Positions 24,146 through 34,880 of a stretch of DNA of 64,000 nt are shown one piece after another. Both the position numbers and the translations under genes were made by a program. Origin of the DNA: Certhia americana (lineage: Eukaryota; Chordata; Aves; Passeriformes; Certhiidae); NCBI GenBank assembly GCA_018697195.1, contig CM031866.1:6397418-6461417 (forward strand). Direction: 5' to 3'. The notes under the pieces were generated by a model. The model saw only the letters and a program-made list of their open reading frames with translations, did no database searches and was not told where the DNA came from. The stretch's first letter is position 1; every line of letters starts with the position of its first letter.

Positions 24146-24964
24146 TGCACAGAAAACAACGAAGAACATGGAGAGGAAGAGAGGTTTTCTTTGAGAGGTT
24201 GAAACTCATCCCCTGGGAAGGAGGGAGAGAAAAGGATGTCCTGCATGGATGCAGAGGGATGCTGGTGACAACAGCAGGTGGAGGATCTGAGTTCATCCCT
24301 GCTCATGCCCTACAACCAGGCTGAAGGAGAAAACTGGGGGAGCCACAGCGGGGACAAAGCCAAAGTCACCCTGATGAGAAATATATCCAGATATGTTCCC
24401 CAGCCACGGCCAAAGTGGCTTGGGACCTGGCAGGGAGAGCATCTCAAAAAGATGGGGAAAGATCCCAGCAGGAACTGAGGGCAGAGCCCTTCTGATGCTG
24501 GAGAAAGGAAAACAGCTCAGCCAGACACAGCCAGGACAGCAGAGTGTGTGTGAGACAACAGACAAGGGACAATCCTGCCCAGGGGGAAGGATTAAATTGT
24601 CTACAGGACTTGCACAAAGCAGTTCTTTCCATTGCTCATTTCTCTCTGAATTGAATGTTTAGTTCTGTCTGAAGAGGCTTCTCTTTCCGTCCTTCTTTTT
24701 TTTCTTTCTTTGTTTTTTAGTGGACAAGACAGAAATCCCAGAACCAGCCTTTGTCTTCTTGGTGGTGGTTTTGTTCTCAGACTTCCCCACAACCAGGTGG
24801 CCAAGAGAAAGCCAAGCAGGCTTCACCAAGCACTTCCCACAGACCTGGCACCACATCAGCCCCACGGGTCTGGCACCTGTAGCTCAGCTCAGCTGTGGGC
24901 AACTCCCTTTTCCCATTCCTCCCTGTCATGGTGGGAGCAAACGTACAAGGCTCTGGCATAAAAA
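24146..24964. other. non-genic stretch with one acceptor-like site
   Basis: A strong pyrimidine tract ending in TTTTTTAG at about 24688-24719 resembles a splice acceptor. An open frame follows (VDKTEIPEPAF..., to 25012). No donor with a conserved protein could be recognised, so it is noted and not called an exon. Confidence 0.4.
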
Positions 24965-25215
24965 TAAATCCCCTCCCATCGCATTCCAGTGTATTAATAA
25001 TGACATTTAATAACTTCTGCCTAATAGTCTCCATATTTGTGTGGGAATCTGTGACACATGGAGGACTGGACATGCTTTCTCAGCACACGCAGCGTGGTTG
25101 CCCCATATGTCGTGCAGCTTTCAAAGAAAGGAGGGGGACAAACAAACAGCATTCTGGAAAAAAAATAATGAGAATTTTAATTAAATTTCACGTTGCTGAT
25201 AAAATTAGAGCTGAC
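24965..25215. promoter_or_regulatory. candidate AT-rich regulatory segments
   Basis: Two AT-rich patches with GTATTAATAATGAC, TTTAATAAC, GCCTAATAGTC, and then ATTTTAATTAAATTTC and ATAAAATTAGAGC. The patches are separated by a short GC-richer piece. Enhancer-like by texture only. Confidence 0.3.
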
Positions 25216-25269
25216 AGCTCTGGAGATCAGCTCTGGAGATCTGTAGAAGGAGATCTTCTCCTTCTACAG
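25216..25269. repeat. tandem 13-mer followed by perfect 13-bp hairpin
   Basis: AGCTCTGGAGATC occurs at 25216-25228 and is repeated head to tail, identically, at 25229-25241. Sharing its last base, a perfect inverted repeat begins: arm CTGTAGAAGGAGA at 25241-25253, loop TCT, arm TCTCCTTCTACAG at 25257-25269. The structure is consistent with a template-switch mutation or a short foldback. No miRNA family is recognised, and the stem is too short for a canonical precursor. Confidence 0.95.
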
Positions 25270-27395
25270 TGGATATGAGCACCAGATGCTCATGGTTGTG
25301 GCCAAATCCTGTACTGGAGGGTCTGAGAGGACTTTTCTGTGTGTTCATCACATCCTCGTTCCTCAGCCACTGCAGTAACCAGAAGCAGGCTGGGGTTACC
25401 CGAGGATGCTCAGCTCTTGAGGGCTGTGCTTTGGCCATGCTGAAGCCACACGTGTGGTCTGCTCCATGAACAGACAATAAATATCATCAGCAGCCCATGT
25501 GCATCCCAGGAGGGACAGCCAAAAACACCCTGTGAGTCTGCTGAGCCCATTAAGAACCTGGATGGATGCCAAACAATGTCCTGTGCTTAGGGAAACACAG
25601 AGGGAAGTCTGGGGACAGCCCCAGAAGGGTTTTCCTCCACAAGGACGGAAGTCCTTGATGTCTCCCAAGGCAAGCACTCATGAGCTGCTGGAAGGGGTTT
25701 TCTCTGCCAGATGCCCAGGCTGGATGGGGAAGGAATCTCCTGAGAGGATGTCAGGTGGAGGCAGTGGAGGGGTAAAGCTGCTGGAAAGGTCTCTCTGTGC
25801 CAGAGCCATGGGTTTCTCCTCCTTGAGATCTTTCCCATTTGCATCCTTGCTCCTCTCAGCTGGATTTTCAGCATGGGTGATACTTCTGGCTCTGCTCACC
25901 AAGTAATTAAAAACACTCACTCAAAAAATAGCAAAAACAAGCAAACAAGAAATCATTCAAACCTCATCACTCAAGACTGCTCTGGAGCAACCAACAAAAG
26001 TCACAGAGAGGCTTTGATTCACAGCCCACCACCTTGGGTTTGGCATGAGGGAAAATCATCTTCCCCATGGAGGAGGCTGCTATTATAATTTTTTTGAGCC
26101 AAGAATCTTTTCTGAGCAGAGCCACAAAAATCCCAGAGCACCTTTTGTTGTTGACAGGAAGGAGACACAACCCAAAGTGACTCATGGACTCCCAGGATCT
26201 GGAGGAAAACACCCCTCCAAACCTTGCTGCCCACCCAATCCTTATGATCCTGGGGACAATTTTGTCACATGAACTCCACACATGGTGTTCCAACTACTGA
26301 AAACTCCTTCCTGTACCATAAGTAGGTGAAGCTAGAAATAATGGGGGTAGAAATGGTGATGGTGTTGAGAGAGGTTCAGATCTGATGATTCAGAGGTCTT
26401 CCTACAAAATCTTTCTAATTGGGCATCTACCTAAGCTGCATTCCCTGCCACACAAGGCCGTTGCTTAAAACAGACATACAGTGAGGCAATTGCCTTTTTA
26501 TTTTGCTGGTTATTATTCCTCACTGCAAAAGGGGGGGGAGAAAAAAAAGCTATCACTCTGTGGTTTTTTATCAGGTTTCATCCACTCTGCCTGATGTTCA
26601 ATAAAAGAAAACCTATCTCTGTTAGAGATGAGAAGCCCTTTACAGAACAGTCATTGCCTGCAAAGTAACCTTTAAGCACCCGGCTGTCTCTTAAGTTAAT
26701 GCAGGCAGAGGATGGAGAGGAAGTTACAGTCACTTCTGTATGTTTGAAAATGCAGCTATTTCTCTTAAAATTCAGCAGCCAGCCATACATGCTTTGATTG
26801 CTTTCGTTAATGTTGTTGTTTGCAGTTTTCCTGAAATCACTACCTGTCACCTTTCCCCTACCCAGCTCAGCCACGTGAGTCCCCACGTGGGCAGGAGGAG
26901 AGGAGGAGTCAGCCTACACATGGGGACCAACATCGTGTCCCCTTGCCACCTCTGATGCTCAGAGTGGGAAACCCCTAAACCTTCTCTTTTAGCAGCTCCT
27001 TCAGGAGAGTGCAGAGGGAGCCAGCAGTGAGGGTCTGGGCAGAAACAGGGGGCTGTTAGAAGGGCTGGTGTTGCACTCCAACATGGTACTCACCATCACA
27101 GCAGCTCATGCTGAGTCATTTCTGCCCCTGCACATCTCTGTGTGACTGTGACAGCTGGGAGTAGCCTTGGGATGACAAACCATCCCCTGGTGCAACACAC
27201 AGCACCTGGCTAGCAGTCCTGTCCCACCAGGAGGCTGGGATCTCTGAGTTTCTGAAATCTCTCTGATTTCTGCACCTGAAGACTCATCACACACTTTTCC
27301 TAGGGTTTGCCATGACCATCAGCTCTTCCAGCGAGGGAAGTTCACAGCCAGGCTGCCAACATGGGCAGGGTTTGAGTAAGTCTTTATGGTGGGGC
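25270..27395. other. non-genic stretch
   Basis: No gene is supported. A G8 run at 26531-26538 is followed by A8. AT-richer sequence at about 26460-26870 includes TTCGTTAATGTTGTTG and CTTAAGTTAATGC and could hold a regulatory element. Confidence 0.45.
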
Positions 27396-27397
27396 CA

Positions 27398-27521
27398 TGT
27401 TAGAGCCTTTGGAAGTCTTTGGCCTATAGATCTAGTGAAAGGTGTCCCTGTCTGTGGCAGGAGTTGGAACTCATGGTCCTTAAGGTCCTTTCCAACCCAA
27501 ACTATTCAATGATTCTGTGAT
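27398..27521 (+). mobile_element. CR1 LINE, 3' end fragment
   Basis: Reads in order through typical avian CR1 3' UTR words: GATCTAGTGAAAGGTGTCCC, TGTGGCAGGAGTTGGAAC, CCTTAAGGTCCTTTCCAACC and CAAACTATT. It finishes with the diagnostic terminal octamers ATTCAATG (27504-27511) and ATTCTGTG (27512-27519). It is 5'-truncated as most avian CR1 copies are; the upstream limit is uncertain and may extend to about 27310. It carries no reverse transcriptase remnant. Confidence 0.93.
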
Positions 27522-28079
27522 TACCTTTTGGCAACAGAGATGGTTCCTGCTGTGCCACTCTCCTTCAGGGACCACCTCCAAACCTAGGAAGGAGAGAATT
27601 CAGGATAAAGGGCCACAGGACAGCCAAGAAAGGACACATGTGGGTCACTCACTGCCTCCCTGCAGGCACATCCATCCCCTCATGCTCTGAGCACATCAGC
27701 AGGAAGAAACCCCCATAGCTCTATGGAGAGGGGTGGCAGAGCCCAGCCAGTGAATACACACGTGCCAGAGGAAACCTGAGACCTCCCCACAGGACTCATG
27801 GCACGGCTGCATCCTGTGTTAGGAGATTCAGGATTTAGGGTACCCTTGGCACCCACTGCATAAGTGACAAGCAGCTGTCAGCAGCTTACGGGGGTCTCCG
27901 GCTGCCTGCAAATTTCTGCATTAAAGCTGTAAGCTCTCATACCTCACTTGGGAGCAATAAAACGGGATAGGGTAGAGGCTGTCGTGATAAATGGGGAATA
28001 AATCACACCTCCCCCAGCTTTTCCCCTTCCTTGGGGGGAGGTGATGCTGCCAGAGCCTTTACCAGCCCTGCTTCAACAT
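27522..28079. other. non-genic stretch
   Basis: No supported feature. An AT-richer end has GCATTAAAGCTG and GGGAATAAATCAC words. Confidence 0.5.
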
Positions 28080-28280
28080 GCTCAGACCAATCCTCTTCTG
28101 CCTGTGCAGTCAATTAGAACTTCATCAGAAATCAATTTGTGAGGCCCAGCTGAGATGTACCTATAGATCAGGAGATGCCAAGTGATTATTACACTAATGG
28201 AATATTCCATTGATTAATTGAATATTTAAGTCCTGAAATGTAAGCCCTACTGTCTTATCTGTGGCTTGTTATGGGACTGA
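28080..28280. promoter_or_regulatory. candidate regulatory element with 16-bp palindrome and PBX-HOX site
   Basis: AT-rich unique segment with GTCAATTAGAAC and AAATCAATTTG. It includes a perfect 16-bp palindrome AATGGAATATTCCATT (28196-28211), whose half is a GGAAT/ATTCC TEAD-like core. TGATTAATTG (28211-28220) overlaps it by one base and matches the PBX-HOX consensus TGATNNATKR. Such packed sites are typical of enhancers; conservation is untested. Confidence 0.45.
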
Positions 28281-28434
28281 GCAGCAGAGATGTCGCACCA
28301 GTGTAAGAAGCCAGATTTGAGCCTCACTCTTTTGGGCCAAAAAGCAGAGGGTTTGGTCCTGGTCACACAGGAAATATTTCTACCTTTGGTAGACTACTCA
28401 GTCACACAGAGACACTCCTCTTGCCTGTAGCAGC

Positions 28435-28452
28435 AAAAAAAAAAAAAAAAAA
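28435..28452 (+). repeat. poly-A tract (A18)
   Basis: Eighteen consecutive A. It might be the tail of a decayed retroposon, but no recognisable body lies upstream. Confidence 0.85.
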
Positions 28453-30962
28453 GAAGTCCTACCTTTTCTAATACTGTGGGCTTGGAAAATTCTCTGACTT
28501 GGATATTGTGCAAAACTGTGTGCACTGGGAGACAGGTGAGAATGTCCATGGGGAATAAGAAACATACATACAAAAAGCATCTGCAGTAGCTAAGGAAGTT
28601 GAGAAGTGTGAACCACTATCTGGGCTTCTTCTCCAGCTGCCCACCATGGCCAGGCAGCTCCCATCACTCCCACCTCTTCCTCCTGTGCAGAGCTCTGAAG
28701 AATTCAGCCTTTCCCCAGCAGCACCAGCCTGGATGGCCCAACCCTGTCCTGGGGTCAGCACTGCTCCCTTCCCCAAGCCCAGGGAGGAAATCCTCAGTGA
28801 TTTATTTCATTTTTTTCACACAAGCAGATGTCAGAACTGCATATCATAGTCGACAGGTCAGGAGGGCCACCCAAGGGTTTTCCAAGCTCCTCTACCCACA
28901 GCCCAAGAGCTTTTCCATGCCACAAAAGCCCCAGGTGTCCAGAGGCCAAAGGTGGCCAGATGCCTCCTGCGTCAGCCTTCCGGATCCGCCGCACAGAGAG
29001 GGCCAGGTTACTTGTTCCCTGAAACACCTGGTTAAGTGCTCTGTTGGATGAAGGCCATAACAACCAAGAGAGAGAAACAAGGCAGAGATGGGGGAGAAGG
29101 GGGGGGGGGAGTGCCAAGTGGAAGAGAGGTGGGCTGTAGCTGCAGTAATCCCCACCAAAGGGACCAGTGGTGGGTTAAGGAATATTATTCCCGAATGGTA
29201 TTGTGTGAATAACTCACACAGCAGAGACCCGCCAACTAAAGGAGCAAGAGAGGGCTCCAGTTCTCTGCACAGAGCTCTTGTTCCCACACCAGACACAGAG
29301 GTCTCCTTTTCCACCTCAAAAAGCACTGGCTGCCCATGGCCAAACCATGTTGGGTGACTGTAGGAAGAAGGAGCCATCCAAATCAGAACAGTGACTTGCA
29401 TGGCAGATTCCAAAGGGTTGGAGAGCAATTTGCTTTCCTCCCAATGGGGTTCCAGGCATCTCTCTGAAGGCTACAACAGTGGTCACTATTTTCAGAGAAA
29501 TCACTGCAAGGGTGAAACTGGATCCTTGTTCCTACCTGCTGCCTTTGTTCAAGGCTTAAAACAATGGCTTCCATAAAACCATGGAAGGCAAGGTGTACAT
29601 AGGCTTCCTAATGTTCCCACATTCCCTTCTCCCTGTGCACAGCATCTTCCTGCCCCAGGATTCAGAAGGGAATCCTTCAGGCTAAAGCCAACAAGGCTAA
29701 AGGGAGAACAGGAAGGACAAGGACCGTGTCTCGCTTCTGGCTGGAAAAGTTCAGATGTCCTCTCTGCACCTCAGCTTCACACTAGTCTTTGCACTGGCCC
29801 TGGTCAGCACAGGTCTCCAGTATTGTCCCCAAGGTGCACTGAGGTCTTTCTTCTGGCCACTGCTTAGCTGCTGACATGGGAAGCAGCATTCTTTCCCCTT
29901 TGTTATGTTTTTCTGAACAGGAAAGTAAAAGTAAATGGAGAGGAAAAACAAGTATTGATGGAACAGCTAGAAGGAAGAAGAGAGCTTTTCGTCTCACTGA
30001 GAGATCTGACCTTTCAGTGGTAGCTTCAAGAAACCTCAAGCAAATGTGCTTTGTTGGCATTTGCTGCAGGTGAATCACGGGGAGTTTTCATCCCCTCTCT
30101 CAGGGGATAACGTCTAGACATTTATTAACTTGCAGGTTCTGGGTGTCTCAGAGACCTGAGGAGTCTAGAAACTAGAAGTCACAGTCCTTGGTGTTTTCTC
30201 AAGCCATGGATCCCTATGGAACGAGCATTTTCCCTGCTCAGCAGCCCCTCTCACCTTCTGCAGAGGCCTGCAGTGGGACATGGTTCTGCAGCAGCCTCAT
30301 GCACTACTCATGGTCTTCACACTTTAGTTGCAAAACCCAGCAGACTTGTAAAAGCAGCACGGAAAGATGGGCCAGAAATGAAACACATTCCACTGAGTTT
30401 GGGCTTGTGTTTGCAAAAGAGACAAGGAAAGTTCATCTGTGCTGGTGTAAAACCGTACAGCTCCTCCCCTCCCATGGCCATGAGGAGCAAAGTATCCAGG
30501 CTGCCTTCCTCATCAGGGAAGGCAATATTCCAAGGCATGCTGATGCCAGGGGCAAAGGGGACGCTGGAGATCAGGCAGCAAATGAGGCTGTGCTGTTCTC
30601 AGGGAGAAGTGAGATCTAGACTGATGGAGATCCCACTTTATCCTTTTGGCCTTGAGTTCTCCTGGCCTCTCCTTGGCCAGAGGGATAGGGGAGGCCCATG
30701 GCAAAGGCATTACAGCAGGAGTGTCTAAACCACAGGAGGGGAGGCATTCAGTTTGTCCAGACATATTCTCCATGTCCTGCTGTGCAAGGAGCAGGAATTT
30801 CTTTGGCAAGCCCCGGAACACCACCCCAGGGGCAAAGGGCAGCAGAGCAGCCTGGGAGCTGGCAGCACAGGATGGCTTGGGCAGGGTACCACAGCTGGTT
30901 AAAACAGCAGCCACTGCTGGCATGGGAAGAATAGACAACATCAACAGAGTGGGGTTTGCTGC
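28453..30962. other. non-genic stretch
   Basis: Includes an 11-G run at 29099-29109. Open frames up to 178 codons (28892-29428 -) and 170 codons (30216-30728 +) overlap others and carry no domain. No gene is supported. Confidence 0.5.
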
Positions 30963-30993
30963 CCCATAGCAGAGACCCTCTTTCTGCTATGGG
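30963..30993. repeat. short perfect hairpin
   Basis: CCCATAGCAG (30963-30972) pairs perfectly with CTGCTATGGG (30984-30993). The stem extends inward by A-T, G-T and A-T, leaving a 5-base CCCTC loop. An adjacent AAACCTCAGCT direct repeat (30994 onward, two copies about 13 bases apart) makes the locality unusual. Probably a foldback with no known RNA family. Confidence 0.9.
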
Positions 30994-31019
30994 AAACCTC
31001 AGCTCCAAACCTCAGCTAC

Positions 31020-31460
31020 CAAATGGGAAGAAAAAAATGGAAGTATGAAACTATAGCATGAATCGCAGGGAGATTTCAGACTGATAAATATTTCAGGCTG
31101 ACAACTATTCTTGTCCTTGAAAGTTCATCCATCAAACTCTCAGCAAGGCCTTCACATCCCAGGACCATAAATACTAAGACCTATTTTAACAGCTGCTTTC
31201 ATCGTGGCCAATACCAAAGGACTGAAACCTGTTACAGATCAACCTATATCCTCATATAACTGTGGTGTAATTTACTGCACCTATAAAGACTGTATTCAAA
31301 TATACTTCTGTTTTAATTATAGTCCCTGGCTGTGCAGGATCCATTTCTGAACTGATTTTACCTTGTTTAAGTCTGACTCCACACAATGATGACAATTCAG
31401 AAACAATGGCAACATTAGTGATGTAAACAGCCTTGGTCTTATGTGCAGAAAGAGTTTTAT
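31020..31460. other. AT-rich unique stretch
   Basis: A longer AT-rich block with ATAAATATTTC, CATATAACTG, GTAATTTACTGC and GTTTTAATTATAGTCC words. It has no strong TAAT clustering and no recognised repeat family. It could be a decayed transposon or a weak conserved element. Confidence 0.3.
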
Positions 31461-32030
31461 TGTCTGTCTGTGGAAGGAAAATTTGATCAAAAACTAGGAA
31501 AACCTATTTGCTGTCAGGAGAATAGAAATGCTGGCAATTTGGAGCTGTGATATTCTCCCCTTCTTGGCTCTGACATAGTTTCTAAGTGATGCTGCAACTG
31601 CATCTGCCCCCTGAAATGGGTGTTACAAAATCCGGTAAGCAGTCATGGGTCCTGCTCTGGTTTTTCTACAAGTTCCAGACCACAAGAGACTAGAGGGACT
31701 AGTTTTGGAGGGATATTTGAGAGTCTTCTCCTCAAAAGCTCTGAATTTTTGGGTTGCCCAGATGGTCCCCGCAGGATGGAGCAGAATCAGGAGTCTCTTG
31801 TTCACAATAGGAAGGAAGCACAGAGCCCTTCACTGTACCACATCCCTGTTAGCAACGGCCTACAAGGATAAAGGGGGAAACTTCCTCTTCTCCTTTCAGT
31901 CCCAAAAAGAAATTTCATCCCCAGATCCCTACACCAGCTGCAGACTTCCACATCCCAGCGCTGAGTAGCTGCTGGGATTCTCTGTTCCCAGCTCTATGCA
32001 CCATCTTGATGAGGAGCTCTTTAAGCAGAG
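31461..32030. other. non-genic stretch
   Basis: No supported feature. A 107-codon plus-strand frame (31645-31968) is unremarkable. Confidence 0.5.
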
Positions 32031-32300
32031 CCATTGCCTACCGGGCTCTCTTAAGCCCATTTCATTCATGAATTAAGTCCCTGACAGCCCATATCTCTAT
32101 GATCAATATGTTTGTTTATTAGCAGCAGCTGCTGTGTTTTAGCAAAACTGGAGGACTCCAGCAGGAGCAGCGTGCTCTAACCGCAGAGCAAGGCTTGGGA
32201 TGGGGAGGAGAAGGACCTCCTGCTGGCAAATGGGAGCTGGGCTGGATAAGATTTCACTCTAATGACCCTTTAATTGAAATCAGTGCTCAGGACAGATTGC
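32031..32300. promoter_or_regulatory. candidate conserved non-coding element
   Basis: Contains TTCATGAATTAAGTCC, ATCAATATG, a forkhead-like TGTTTGTTTATT, an E-box CAGCTG inside AGCAGCAGCTGCTG, and CTTTAATTGAAATC. Mixed motif content typical of enhancers; inference only. Confidence 0.35.
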
Positions 32301-33250
32301 TCATCTCGGGGATATCTGCACTGATGGCTCCTGGTTTGGCCACTCCTGAGATGAGTCCATTAACTCAGCAGTGGCAAGCAAAAGCAAGAGAAAGGGACAC
32401 CAAGGGGTCATCCATCCCCAGCAGAGCTGATCTGCACATCCAAGGAAGCCCAAATTAGCAGCTGGTGTAAATGGAGGCCTGCACAAAGGGAGGAGAGGGT
32501 GTGCAGCTCATTAGAACTTGTGCTTCTGCTTCTCTGTGTCTGCTGACCCCAGGTGGATATGGCCCCATCTCCTTTGCTGTCCCTATATGTTGGTCTGGTG
32601 CCTAGGAAGGGAAATCAGAACGTTAGAGTGTCATCGCCAGCTCATGGTGTGACCTCAGCCTTCACCTGGCAGCCACTCTACCTTCTTTCAGTCTCACTGC
32701 ATGGTTGTTGCAAGGCAATAATATCTGCCTTCCCCAACACATGGTAGGCAGGAAGATGGACACAGCAGAGCAGAACAGGAGCTGGAGAAGAGAAAATCCT
32801 GATCTCATGTCTCCTTGTGCAAGTGGCAAAGCACCTTGAGATGCCTTTGCATTTTGCCTTCCCCTGCCATAGCCTCAAGGCCAGCACTGCCTAGGAGCAC
32901 AGGCACAGGTGGGGCTGGTCCTGGCTGGCTTGGCAGCACAATCCAGCAGCTCAGGACAAGGGGAGCTCTCCCTATGTTCACCCCACCCACCTGAGCATGG
33001 ATCCCTGTAAAACCAGAGACCTTTCCCCACTGGGCAGGCTCACAGGGAAGGGCAGAATGTGGCTTTCCTCCCCAAAGAAGCTGGGGAACTGTAATATAAA
33101 ACTCAGGATTGGCAGAAAGTCCTGGACAGACACAGAGATGCTACACAGGCATCTCTGCTCTGTACATCTGCCTCATTCCCAGTCAGGAGGGAACGTCCCT
33201 GTCCATGGGGAACCTTTGCATCACAAGGTTTATCACGGGACAGAGTGCTA
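32301..33250. other. non-genic stretch
   Basis: GC-rich; no gene, repeat or motif cluster is recognised. Confidence 0.5.
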
Positions 33251-33680
33251 ATGAAACCCAGGCTTGTTAGACGTAGGCAGATCTTTTGGGCTTGTTTTGT
33301 AAGTGGAAATGTTGATGTGTGTCTCTTGCAATGTGAAGAGATGTCTGAGTGCAGAGAAAGGAGGGTTATGAACCTGCTTTGAATGCATTTATTATTCCCA
33401 TTAATTACTATGCCTGCTAAAGAGGACCAGCTGTTCTAGGAGGCTGTGGTACCAATTTATCAGGAGAAGATTCCAACAGAAGTCGTAGAGAGTTTTCCTC
33501 TGAACTTGGGAGGATGGAAGATGGAGGGTTTTTAATTAGAACTTGTTATTAATGGGAACGTAGCAAATTAAAAATAGTCTCCCTCCCCCCATTTCTATTA
33601 TATGAATCTCTGATCTCAATTAGAAAGATCAGGGACTAACCATTGAATGGGAATTACTGAGATGAAAACTGATTGAAAGA
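33251..33680. promoter_or_regulatory. candidate regulatory segments
   Basis: AT-rich patches with CATTTATTATTCCC, CCATTAATTACTATG, TTTTTAATTAGAAC, TTATTAATGGG, CAAATTAAAAATAG and CTCAATTAGAAAG. Repeat-free with several homeodomain-type cores in about 300 bases. Confidence 0.35.
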
Positions 33681-34664
33681 CAAAAAGTCACAGACAGACA
33701 CATCACAGGGAGAGAATAGAGATGGGGAGCGGCAGGACCAGGGAACAATGAGCAGAGGCTGGCGGAGGCTGCCTGCAGCTGGACAAGAGCTGCAGGCTGT
33801 CTGCCTTCCCCTGCAGTGAGGACACCCTCCTAGGGCAGTTGCCAGCAGGGGCTGGCCCTCCTAGAGCCATGGCAGCTCATCTCTGTTTGAGTTGAGCCTT
33901 GAATGCTGGGCACCAATGGTACCCCAGTTTTATGGACTTGGCAGAGTGGGACCACAGGGTCTCTCCTGTATGGGCATCACTATAGGAAGGGCAGGACACT
34001 TGGGGCCATCTGGGGTGTTTCTGGTGGATGCAGGCTCCTGTCTGACTGTCACTGCACCTGCAAAAGTTTCCCATCTCACCTGGCCTCGTTTTCTTACCCC
34101 TCATCCTATCTCACCCCACCATCACCACATTCTCCCAGCACATGGCTCTCACCACAGTCTCTGCCCTCATGCAGGCTATGAACAAGGCTACATACCAGCC
34201 CCAGCCCTCTGGTCTTGTCCTGCTGGTTCCCCAAATCCAGCAGTGTTGATGATGCCCTGAAGCTGCTGAGTTCTCAGCAAGGAATGATTGAATAGGTCCC
34301 CAAGCTCCCCACCCCAGGAGCTGTAGCCCCACTATGTAGGCATTGAGTGCAAGGTCAGTCCCTACCACCTCTGGGTGGAAGGAACAGGTGGGTTGAGAGG
34401 AGGTTTTGTGCTCCATTTTGGCTTTACCAACCAGGTTGGGGAACAGGAGATCAGGGCTGAAACCTGGGGTGATTCAAAGGGACGTCTGGTTCTGACCAAA
34501 TCCATCTCCTGCATACCAGTGTTGTTAAAACTTGGTTAATGACTACTTAATGAGAATCTCATCTGCTCCTTTCTCTGGTCACCTGTGGATCAGAGCCCCT
34601 GTCTTCCTTCCAGCAGATAATCCATGCCATATTCCAGGGCAGACAGGGACCTTAGGCTGAAATT
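33681..34664. other. non-genic stretch
   Basis: GC-rich; open frames of up to 122 codons overlap in alternative frames. No supported gene. Confidence 0.5.
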
Positions 34665-34880
34665 ACAGCCTTGCTTACTAATTGCTGCATGTTCTTTCTC
34701 CATAGGTATATCATTGCCAGCAATTAGCACAAAATCCTTTCCCACTCTTGTTAAGTTCCTGTGCTGCAGTTAAATACTCCCAGATCCCATTTAAATGATT
34801 TCAAATGCAATTCATTCTGGCTCGTTAAATAATTCCACAGCAGTGTTTGTCGTTTTCTCTCTCTGTTTTCCAACAGACAC
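34665..34880. promoter_or_regulatory. candidate conserved non-coding element
   Basis: Unique AT-rich segment with TTACTAATTGCTGC, CAGCAATTAGCAC, CATTTAAATGATTTC, AAATGCAATTCATTC and CGTTAAATAATTCC. ATTTAAAT sits in a short palindromic context. Candidate enhancer by motif content. Confidence 0.38.

Noticed and set aside
25081..25130. CPICR-like peptide (RGCPICRAAF) resembling part of a RING finger
   Set aside because: No other zinc-ligand Cys/His residues in RING spacing occur in the same frame; a chance match.
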